Positions 5,620 to 10,433 of a DNA stretch of 10,433 nucleotides are shown here, one piece after another. Source of the DNA: Streptosporangiaceae bacterium (GTDB taxonomy: Bacteria; Actinomycetota; Actinomycetes; Streptosporangiales; Streptosporangiaceae). Made by a program: the position numbers and the translations under genes. Under the pieces are notes generated by a model. The model saw nothing but the letters and a program-made list of their open reading frames with translations. It did not search any database and was not told the DNA's origin. The number at the start of each line of letters is the position of its first letter. Within the stretch, counting starts at the first letter, position 1. The stretch is taken from positions 1 to 10,433 of the forward strand of contig JASIJN010000191.1 of assembly GCA_030050125.1 (NCBI GenBank), in the 5' to 3' direction.

Positions 5620-8058
5620 TCAGACCAGCCCGGTCCGCACACCCCAGGCCGCGGCCGCCGCCCGCGAGGACAGCTCGAGCTTGCGCAGGATGTTGGCCAG
5701 GTGCCGGTGGACCGTGTGCTCGCTCAGGAAAAGCCGCCGGGCGATTTCCGCGTTGCTCAATCCCTGCGCAACGAGCTTCAGCACGTCCAGCTCGCGAGGC
5801 GTCAGCGCCGACGCGGCCTCACCCGGTACGTTCGCGCGCGCCTGTCCGGCCGCTGCGCTCTGGGAGCAGACCTCGGCCACCAGCTGCGCCGGGTCGAGAC
5901 TGCGGCCCGCGGCGTATTCGGCGTCGAAGGCCTCGGCGCCGATCGCGGCGCGCAACCGCTGGCGATCCCGGTCAGCCAGGCCGCCTTCAAAGGGCTCGAA
6001 GGCGTGACCCTGATCAGCAATGGCCTGGTCGGCCGTTCCGTGCATCCGGGCCGACCAGGCCGGGCCGGTCCCGCCGTGGCCGGCCATGGCCAGGCCGAGC
6101 AGCGCGTAGGCCATATTTATCTTCAGCCCCATGCGCCGGGCCAGGCTGAGTGATTCGGCGAACAGGGCGCCGGCCGCGCCCGGCGAGCCGGAGAGGTACT
6201 CGGCCAGGCCAAGGTTGAATGCCTCGTAGACGATGCCGTCGCGGCTGTTGAGCTCGCGGGCGATGTCGAGCGACTCGGCTAGGTGGCCGCGGGCGGCGTC
6301 CAGGTCGCCCGCGGCCAGCTCGAAGTTGCCGAGATTGCCGAGCATCTGCCCGACCTGGAGCCGGTCACCGGTCGGGCGGGACAGCCGCAGCGCCTCGGCC
6401 GCATCGTGGACTGCGCCCGCAGGGTCGCCCGCAGCGTAGGCGGCGTACGACCGGGCGGACAGCAGGCGGCTGGTCAGACGTGGTTCCCCGAGGCGGCGGG
6501 CCAGGCCGAGGCCGCGCTCGATGAGCGGCGGCGCGGCACCGGGCTGCCCCTGGCGTACCAGGGCCCAGGCGCGCATTTGCAGCAGGTCGGCGGCTAGGTT
6601 CTCGTCGCCGGCGGCGCGGGCAATGGCCAGCGCTTCCTGGCAGTAGTCCTCGGCGGTCGCGAAACCGCTCGTCGTCTCCAGGACGTGGGCCGCTGTCGCT
6701 AGGGCCTGGGCGCGCGGCAGCGTCGGCTTCTGGGCAGCCGGCGCGTCCAGCAGCGCTCGCAGCGCGTCGGCGCCTTCGGCGGCGTGCCCGCGGATCCGCC
6801 AGAACACCCGCAGCGAGGCGGCCAGCCGCAGCCCAGGCTCGGGGTCGGGCTGGGCCTGGCTGAAGGCGATCGCTGCCCGCAGGTTGCCCAGCTCGGCTTC
6901 GAGCCGATCCAGCCAGGCACCCTGATCGGGCCCCACCAGCTGCGGGGCGGCCGCCTCGGCCAGGGCCAGGTAGTAATCGCGGTGCGCGCCCCGGGCTTGG
7001 TTCACCGTTTCCTCGCCGTGGGTGTCCAGCTGGCCGGCCGCGTACTGGCGGACGGTCTCCAGCAGCCGGTAGCGGCCCGGGCCGGCCCCGGTGTCGTCGA
7101 ACTGGACCAGGCTCTTGTCCACCAGCGCGCCCAGCAGCCCGGCCACCTCGTCCGCGGGCACCTCGCGGCCCGCGGCGACCGCCTCGGCCGCCGCCAGGCC
7201 GAATGCCCCGGCGAACACCGACAGCCGGGCCAGCACCGCCCGCTCGGCGCCGGTCAGCAGCTCCCAGGACCAGTCCACCATGGCCCGCAGCGTCTGCTGG
7301 CGCGGCAGCGCCGCCCGCGACCCGCCGGTCAGCAGCGAGAACCGCTGGTCGAGGCGGGCGTCCAGCTCAACCGCCGACATCACCCGCAGCCGGGCCGCAG
7401 CCAGCTCGACGGCCAGCGGAACGCCGTCAAGCCGCCGACAGATACGCCCCACTACCGCGGCAGTCTCCCCGTCTCCGCCCAGCGCCACCCCCTGCGCGGC
7501 CGCGCGGTCTGCCAGCAGCCGCACCGCCTCGGCCGCATGGATCACCCCGGAGTCAGCACCGTCGGCCGGGACGCTCAGCGACGGCACCCGGTACACCCGC
7601 TCTCCGTCGATGCCTAACGGCTCACGGCTGGTCGCAAGCAGCCCCAGGCCCGGGCACCCCCGCAGCAGCGCGTCACCCAGCTTGGCGCACGCGCCGATGA
7701 CATGCTCGCAGTTGTCCAGCAGCAGCAGCAGGCTCCGCCCGCCCACCGCCTCCACCAGCGTGTCCAGCACCGGGCGGCCCGGCTCTTGGCGCACACCGAG
7801 CACATCCGCCACTGTCACCCCGACCAGGTCCGGACTGCCCAGCGGGGCCAGATCGGCGAACCACACCCCGTCCGCGCAGCAATCGGCCAGCCCGGCCGCC
7901 ACCTGCAGGGCAAGCCGGGTCTTGCCCGCCCCGCCCGTGCCGGTCAGTGTGACCAGCCGACAGTCGCCCACCAGGGCGCGCACCTCGGCCAGCTCCGCAT
8001 CGCGGCCGATAAAGCTCGACGCCTGCGCGGGCAGGTTACTCAGCGTCTTCGGGGCCAC
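5620..8058 (-). CDS. NB-ARC/TPR ATPase transcriptional regulator with C-terminal LuxR HTH
   Basis: The 812-residue one-protein regulator has an N-terminal start typical of this family (NLPAQASSFIGRDAEL). The P-loop GTGGAGKT lies at 40-47, Walker B LLLLLDNCEH at about 111-120 and the ARC-type motif LLATSREPL near 140-148. A long alpha-helical TPR-like region spans roughly 390-690. The last 61 residues are a LuxR/GerE helix-turn-helix (LTPRELDVLKLVAQGLSN, AEIARRLFLSEHTVHRHL). Such proteins are ATP-dependent switches that bind a ligand or partner through the TPR region and activate promoters. The frame is open to a TTG at 8136, but codons between 8136 and 8059 have 10 of 26 third positions A or T, against 3 of 26 just after the GTG at 8058. 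A TATGAT-like -10 also overlaps the upstream start. GTG 8058 is therefore preferred. Possible targets are the ltrA unit downstream or its own gene; this is inference from position. Confidence 0.9.
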   Translation of the reverse strand: MAPKTLSNLPAQASSFIGRDAELAEVRALVGDCRLVTLTGTGGAGKTRLALQVAAGLADCCADGVWFADLAPLGSPDLVGVTVADVLGVRQEPGRPVLDTLVEAVGGRSLLLLLDNCEHVIGACAKLGDALLRGCPGLGLLATSREPLGIDGERVYRVPSLSVPADGADSGVIHAAEAVRLLADRAAAQGVALGGDGETAAVVGRICRRLDGVPLAVELAAARLRVMSAVELDARLDQRFSLLTGGSRAALPRQQTLRAMVDWSWELLTGAERAVLARLSVFAGAFGLAAAEAVAAGREVPADEVAGLLGALVDKSLVQFDDTGAGPGRYRLLETVRQYAAGQLDTHGEETVNQARGAHRDYYLALAEAAAPQLVGPDQGAWLDRLEAELGNLRAAIAFSQAQPDPEPGLRLAASLRVFWRIRGHAAEGADALRALLDAPAAQKPTLPRAQALATAAHVLETTSGFATAEDYCQEALAIARAAGDENLAADLLQMRAWALVRQGQPGAAPPLIERGLGLARRLGEPRLTSRLLSARSYAAYAAGDPAGAVHDAAEALRLSRPTGDRLQVGQMLGNLGNFELAAGDLDAARGHLAESLDIARELNSRDGIVYEAFNLGLAEYLSGSPGAAGALFAESLSLARRMGLKINMAYALLGLAMAGHGGTGPAWSARMHGTADQAIADQGHAFEPFEGGLADRDRQRLRAAIGAEAFDAEYAAGRSLDPAQLVAEVCSQSAAAGQARANVPGEAASALTPRELDVLKLVAQGLSNAEIARRLFLSEHTVHRHLANILRKLELSSRAAAAAWGVRTGLV

Positions 8059-8138
8059 GAACTCAGCGCTTCTCGTCGATTTGCAGCCAACAGCTCCGGT
8101 CAGAAAGCCACCGGACTCCACAACCGAACGGCGCAAAC

Positions 8139-8144
8139 ATCATA
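8139..8144 (-). promoter_or_regulatory. possible -10 box for the large regulator
   Basis: On the minus strand TATGAT matches five of six bases of the -10 consensus and would start transcription near 8132, leaving a leader of about 74 bases before GTG 8058. No good -35 lies at normal spacing (TTCCGG is the best at 16 bases), so the call is weak. Confidence 0.25.
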
Positions 8145-8213
8145 CGTCCGCCCGCCGCCACCGGAATGATCGCCAAGGTCGCTGAGGAGATACCCAGAAC
8201 GTCCGTTCCAGCG

Positions 8214-9053
8214 TCAGCGGAGCTGGGTAAGGGCGTCGGCGAGCGGGGTGAGCACGGCGGGGTCGTGCGGTGGCGGGAGGATGACGATCGCCAGGTCCAG
8301 GCCCAGTTCGCCGAGCGCGGCCGCGGTGTCCACGACGGGCCCGGCATCGCCGTCGGTGTCCAGCCGGATGTGGCTGGAGAGCGTAATCTCCGTCGGGTCA
8401 CGCCCGATGTCGTGGCAGTGGCCGTAAAGAACGTCGCGCTTGCGCGCGAACTCCTCGGGGGATCCTCCGACGAAGTTCCAGTGCTGCGCGAACCGGGCAG
8501 CAGTGCGCAGTGTGCGCCGCTCGCCGCTGCCCCCGATGACGATCGGCGGGTGCGGCTGCTGTACCGGCTTGGGCTCGCAGCGCGCGCTGGTGAGCTGGTA
8601 GTACTGGCCCGCGAAATCTGTCGTCTCCCGCGTCAGCAGGCTGACGATGACCTGGCATGCTTCCTCGAACCGGTCGCTGCGCTCGGCCGGGCCGCCCAGT
8701 TCTATCCCGTAAGCGCCCGACTCCTCCTCATTCCACCCGGCGCCGATCCCGAGCTCGAGCCGGCCGCCGGACACAATGTCCAAGGTGGCGGCCATGTTGG
8801 CCAGGACCGCCGGATGGCGGTAGTGAATGCCGGTCACCAGCGTGCCCAGCCGGAGCCGGCGGGTCGCCTGCGCGAGCGCGGCGAGGGTCATCCAGCCCTC
8901 CAGGCACGGGCCTGCCGGGTCCGAGAAGATCGGGTAGAAGTGGTCGAAGGTCCAGCCCGACTCGAAGATGCCGATGTCGTCGGCTTCCTTCCACACTGCG
9001 AGCATGTCGGGCCAGGTGGTGTTCTGCGGGGCGGTCTTGAAGGCGAATCGCAT
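8214..9053 (-). CDS. F420-dependent LLM-class (luciferase-like) oxidoreductase
   Basis: The 279-residue protein is a single TIM-barrel flavin/F420-type oxidoreductase of the luciferase-like monooxygenase superfamily; it resembles the TIGR03560 subgroup. It begins MRFAFKTAPQNTTW, and the core motifs are ESGWTFDHFYPIF (31-43), LRLGTLVTGIHYRHPAVLA (67-85), LDIVSGGRLELGIGAGWNEEE (91-111, conserved cofactor-site region), PHPPIVIGGSGERRTLR (167-183) and HWNFVGG. These enzymes transfer hydride between reduced F420 (or FMN) and an organic substrate in the cytoplasm; the substrate cannot be read from sequence. The frame also offers an ATG at 9062, but that one has its only GAGG touching the start codon. 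The ATG at 9053 has GAGG at workable distance and matches the family N-terminus. It follows tetR by 57 bases on the same strand, so it is probably in its operon and under its control. Confidence 0.93.
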   Translation of the reverse strand: MRFAFKTAPQNTTWPDMLAVWKEADDIGIFESGWTFDHFYPIFSDPAGPCLEGWMTLAALAQATRRLRLGTLVTGIHYRHPAVLANMAATLDIVSGGRLELGIGAGWNEEESGAYGIELGGPAERSDRFEEACQVIVSLLTRETTDFAGQYYQLTSARCEPKPVQQPHPPIVIGGSGERRTLRTAARFAQHWNFVGGSPEEFARKRDVLYGHCHDIGRDPTEITLSSHIRLDTDGDAGPVVDTAAALGELGLDLAIVILPPPHDPAVLTPLADALTQLR

Positions 9054-9110
9054 GCCGCCCATCCTCGCAGAGCGGTCGAGCGCGCCAGCCGGTCCCGGCG
9101 TCCCGGCGGG

Positions 9111-9704
9111 TTAGCCGCGGAGCTGGTCGAAGGCGCGCTCGATGTGGCGAGCGAGGGTTCTCGGGTTGTCTTGCGCCGTGGCCTGGCCGGCGTAGAAGCA
9201 CGCGAGCGCGATTTCTGCGGCCTGGCGGGCGGTCGAAGGGGCCGCCCCCCAGCTCTGGAGCCGGCCGGTGAGCGCGTCTGCGTGACGGCGCTGCTTGACC
9301 AGGCTGCGGGCGTAGAGTTCCGGGTGGCTGCCGACCAGTTCCTGATGCCGCTGGTAAGCCGCGGGATCGGCGGTTATGCCCTCGACGTAGCCGATCACCA
9401 GCCGCCGGGCCGCGGCGAGCGCGGCGGTCATGGAGGACCCGATCCGCTCCGCCGGCGCTGGCGGGGACTGCGGGGCGTCGGCGATCGCCTCGGCAGGGTC
9501 GCTGAACAGGACCTCCTGTTTGTCGCCGAAGTAGCGGAAGAAGGTCGTTCTGCCCACCTCGGCGCGTTCGGCGATCTCGGTGACGCTGACGGCGTCGAAG
9601 CCGCGCTCGCTGAACAGGTCCAGTGCCGCGCGTCGGATCGTCTCCTTGGCGCGGCGGCGCTTTCGGTCCGTCAGCGAGTCGCCCCGAGCCTGCTCATCGG
9701 CCAT
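9111..9704 (-). CDS. TetR-family transcriptional regulator
   Basis: The 197-residue protein has the TetR N-terminal DNA-binding domain at about 20-67. TIRRAALDLFSERGFDAVSV is followed by TEIAERAEVGRTTFFRYFGD and KQEVLF, the normal helix-turn-helix with its FFRYF recognition-helix end. Residues 80-197 are helical and form the ligand-binding and dimer part, which is too variable to predict a ligand. Length is typical. No Shine-Dalgarno precedes ATG 9704. Instead a TAGACT -10 ends exactly seven bases before it, suggesting a leaderless transcript. The gene is followed by the LLM oxidoreductase on the same strand and diverges from the NTF2-like gene, the usual arrangement for a TetR repressor that controls its neighbours and itself. 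Confidence 0.93.
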   Translation of the reverse strand: MADEQARGDSLTDRKRRRAKETIRRAALDLFSERGFDAVSVTEIAERAEVGRTTFFRYFGDKQEVLFSDPAEAIADAPQSPPAPAERIGSSMTAALAAARRLVIGYVEGITADPAAYQRHQELVGSHPELYARSLVKQRRHADALTGRLQSWGAAPSTARQAAEIALACFYAGQATAQDNPRTLARHIERAFDQLRG

Positions 9705-9706
9705 GG

Positions 9707-9721
9707 GCCCTAGTCTAGGGC
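9707..9721. promoter_or_regulatory. palindromic operator candidate and leaderless -10 for tetR
   Basis: GCCCTAGTCTAGGGC is a perfect inverted repeat of two 7-base arms around a central T, two bases upstream of the tetR start codon. Read on the minus strand it contains TAGACT (9717-9712), a good TANNNT -10 placed seven bases before the ATG, the spacing expected for leaderless mRNAs in actinomycetes. A TetR dimer bound here would block its own promoter. Confidence 0.5.
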
Positions 9722-9726
9722 AACGC

Positions 9727-9755
9727 TTGACACCGCGGCCCCGTAGGTATCCAAT
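9727..9755 (+). promoter_or_regulatory. candidate promoter of the NTF2-like gene
   Basis: TTGACA at 9727-9732 is a perfect -35 consensus. Seventeen bases later TCCAAT at 9750-9755 is a weak -10 (four of six). Transcription would begin near 9762, about 32 bases before the ATG. The -35 lies six bases from the 15-base palindrome in front of tetR, so one bound repressor could affect both directions. Confidence 0.45.
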
Positions 9756-9774
9756 ACTATCTGGAACTGAGTAT
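9754..9774. promoter_or_regulatory. ATACT/AGTAT inverted repeat over the NTF2-like start site
   Basis: ATACT (9754-9758) and AGTAT (9770-9774) are inverted with 11 bases between them, and GTATC is directly repeated at 9747-9751 and 9771-9775. The region is AT-rich for this genome and straddles the predicted -10 and start point. It could be a second operator, but arms this short can occur by chance. Confidence 0.25.
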
Positions 9775-9793
9775 CAGGGGCGGAGGAACCCCC

Positions 9794-10240
9794 ATGCAGA
9801 CAGCCGAGCTCGCCGACCAGACCAGCCGGTTCCTGGACCTCCTCGAAGCCGGAGACCGGGCGGGCGTGGCCGGCATGCTCGATGACCAGATCGTCTGGAG
9901 CGCCCCCATGTCCTTCGGCAGCGCCGGGGACGGTGAGCCAGCCCGCGGTCTGCGGGCCGTCGGGTCCCGCCTGGCCTCGATCAGCGGGCTGATGAGATCG
10001 GCCAGGTTCATCGATCGCCGGATCACCGCCTCGGCCGACGCAGCGACCACCTTCGTGCAGGCCAGGGGTGACTTCGTCACCGCAGACGGGCGGCCGTATC
10101 AGAACGTCTACGTGTTCCGCTTCGACTGGCGCGACGGCAAGATCGTGTCGTGGGAGGAATACGCCAACCCGATGACCATCATCAGGACGTTCCCGGATCA
10201 GTACGGCCACCTGCTCGAGCCGCTACTCAACAACGACTGA
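9794..10240 (+). CDS. NTF2/SnoaL-like fold protein
   Basis: The 148-residue single-domain protein has the cone-shaped NTF2-like pattern: N-terminal helices (ELADQTSRFLDLLEAGDRAG), then VAGMLDDQIVWSAP, a GLRAVGSRL helix, and the final strands YQNVYVFRFDWRDGKIVSWEEY at 102-123. Family members include small isomerases, cyclases, dehydratases and ligand-binding proteins, so the exact role stays open. There is no signal peptide, so it is probably cytoplasmic. The ATG has a strong ribosome site, GGAGGA at 9782-9787, six bases upstream. It diverges from tetR and the LLM oxidoreductase, which suggests co-regulation and perhaps action on related substrates; this is inference. Confidence 0.9.
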   Translation: MQTAELADQTSRFLDLLEAGDRAGVAGMLDDQIVWSAPMSFGSAGDGEPARGLRAVGSRLASISGLMRSARFIDRRITASADAATTFVQARGDFVTADGRPYQNVYVFRFDWRDGKIVSWEEYANPMTIIRTFPDQYGHLLEPLLNND

Positions 10241-10267
10241 GCGCGGCGCGTGACGGCCTACCTAATG

Positions 10268-10281
10268 CCCCGCGTGTGGGG
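10268..10281. terminator. weak hairpin between convergent genes
   Basis: CCCC-GCGTGT-GGGG lies between the NTF2-like stop at 10240 and the minus-strand stop at 10301. The 4-bp GC stem with a 6-base loop is weak, but its position fits a shared terminator. Confidence 0.25.
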
Positions 10282-10300
10282 TGTCCTGCCTGGTCGCCGG

Positions 10301-10433
10301 TCACTCTTGCGGCGGGAGTTCTGGAGCTTCCGGCGTGGCAGGTCCTGTGCCGGTAAGGGTGCCGAGCTCGGCTGCCACGTCGGAGGCCTCGGCCGCGCCT
10401 ATACGCTGGAAGATTTCGAGCGCCTGCCGCAGG
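10301..10433 (-). CDS. 3' end of a probable TPR-containing regulator, start outside window
   Basis: On the minus strand an open frame enters from the right edge and ends at TGA 10303-10301, giving 43 residues. It begins LRQALEIFQRIGAAEASDVA, then AELGTLTGTGP, and ends in a Pro/Glu-rich tail. ALEIFQRIGAAEA followed by VAAEL is very like the last TPR helix of actinobacterial NB-ARC/TPR regulators (AfsR/BTAD or LuxR-like), from memory of the family. Third positions are mostly G or C. Only this tail is visible, so the domain set and the exact subfamily cannot be given. Confidence 0.65.
   Translation of the reverse strand, partial: LRQALEIFQRIGAAEASDVAAELGTLTGTGPATPEAPELPPQE

Noticed and set aside
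8063..8140. 25-codon frame starting at ATG 8140 on the minus strand, a possible leader peptide of the large regulator
   Set aside because: It lacks a clear ribosome site and any attenuation structure, and overlaps the weak -10 candidate.
7091..8185. 364-codon plus-strand frame opposite the large regulator
   Set aside because: Ser/Thr/Ala/Arg-rich shadow of the NB-ARC and start region of the regulator.
8166..9713. 515-codon open frame on the plus strand opposite the LLM oxidoreductase and tetR
   Set aside because: It is a mirror of two clear minus-strand genes. Long antisense frames are normal where third positions are GC-rich, and the translation has no recognisable motif.

Overview
The window is chromosomal DNA of a very GC-rich actinomycete. 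Third codon positions are mostly G or C, several starts have GGAGG- or AAGGA-like ribosome sites, and the window holds an F420-type luciferase-like oxidoreductase and a large NB-ARC/LuxR regulator, both typical of Streptomyces, Streptosporangiales and relatives. The genus cannot be fixed from the sequence. No rRNA, tRNA, CRISPR array, insertion sequence or phage gene was seen.

Layout. Bases 1-419 hold the 3' end of a plus-strand gene for a small helical, TPR-like protein that begins outside the window. A 392-base spacer follows (420-811). It contains several palindromes, three copies of the 9-mer GGTGCCGTT and a plausible promoter for the plus-strand gene 812-2041, a four-helix membrane protein related to the cytoplasmic half of DUF2207-type proteins. 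A strong hairpin at 2075-2095 separates this gene from a convergent block of five minus-strand genes.

Read in their own direction, those five genes are: a TetR regulator (9704-9111), an F420-dependent LLM oxidoreductase (9053-8214), an NB-ARC/TPR/LuxR regulator of about 812 residues (8058-5620), an LtrA-family membrane protein (5409-4099) and a large nitrilase-fold protein (4088-2151). The last two are 10 bases apart, so they are almost certainly co-transcribed and translationally coupled. The 210 bases before ltrA can fold into two mutually exclusive RNA structures. At the right, an NTF2/SnoaL-like gene (9794-10240, plus) diverges from tetR, and the 89-base gap between them holds promoter and operator candidates. 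The last 133 bases are the 3' end of another minus-strand gene whose tail looks like that of a TPR-containing regulator.

How the parts may work together. The tetR-LLM pair and the divergent NTF2-like gene look like a small redox or detoxification module under TetR control. The tetR transcript is predicted to be leaderless, with its -10 box inside a perfect 15-base palindrome. The most unusual module is ltrA plus the nitrilase-fold gene. The enzyme keeps an apparent Glu-Lys-Cys triad but carries about 240 N-terminal residues I do not recognise, and it is coupled to a membrane protein behind a structured leader. Its function is unknown. A signalling or defence role is only a hypothesis.
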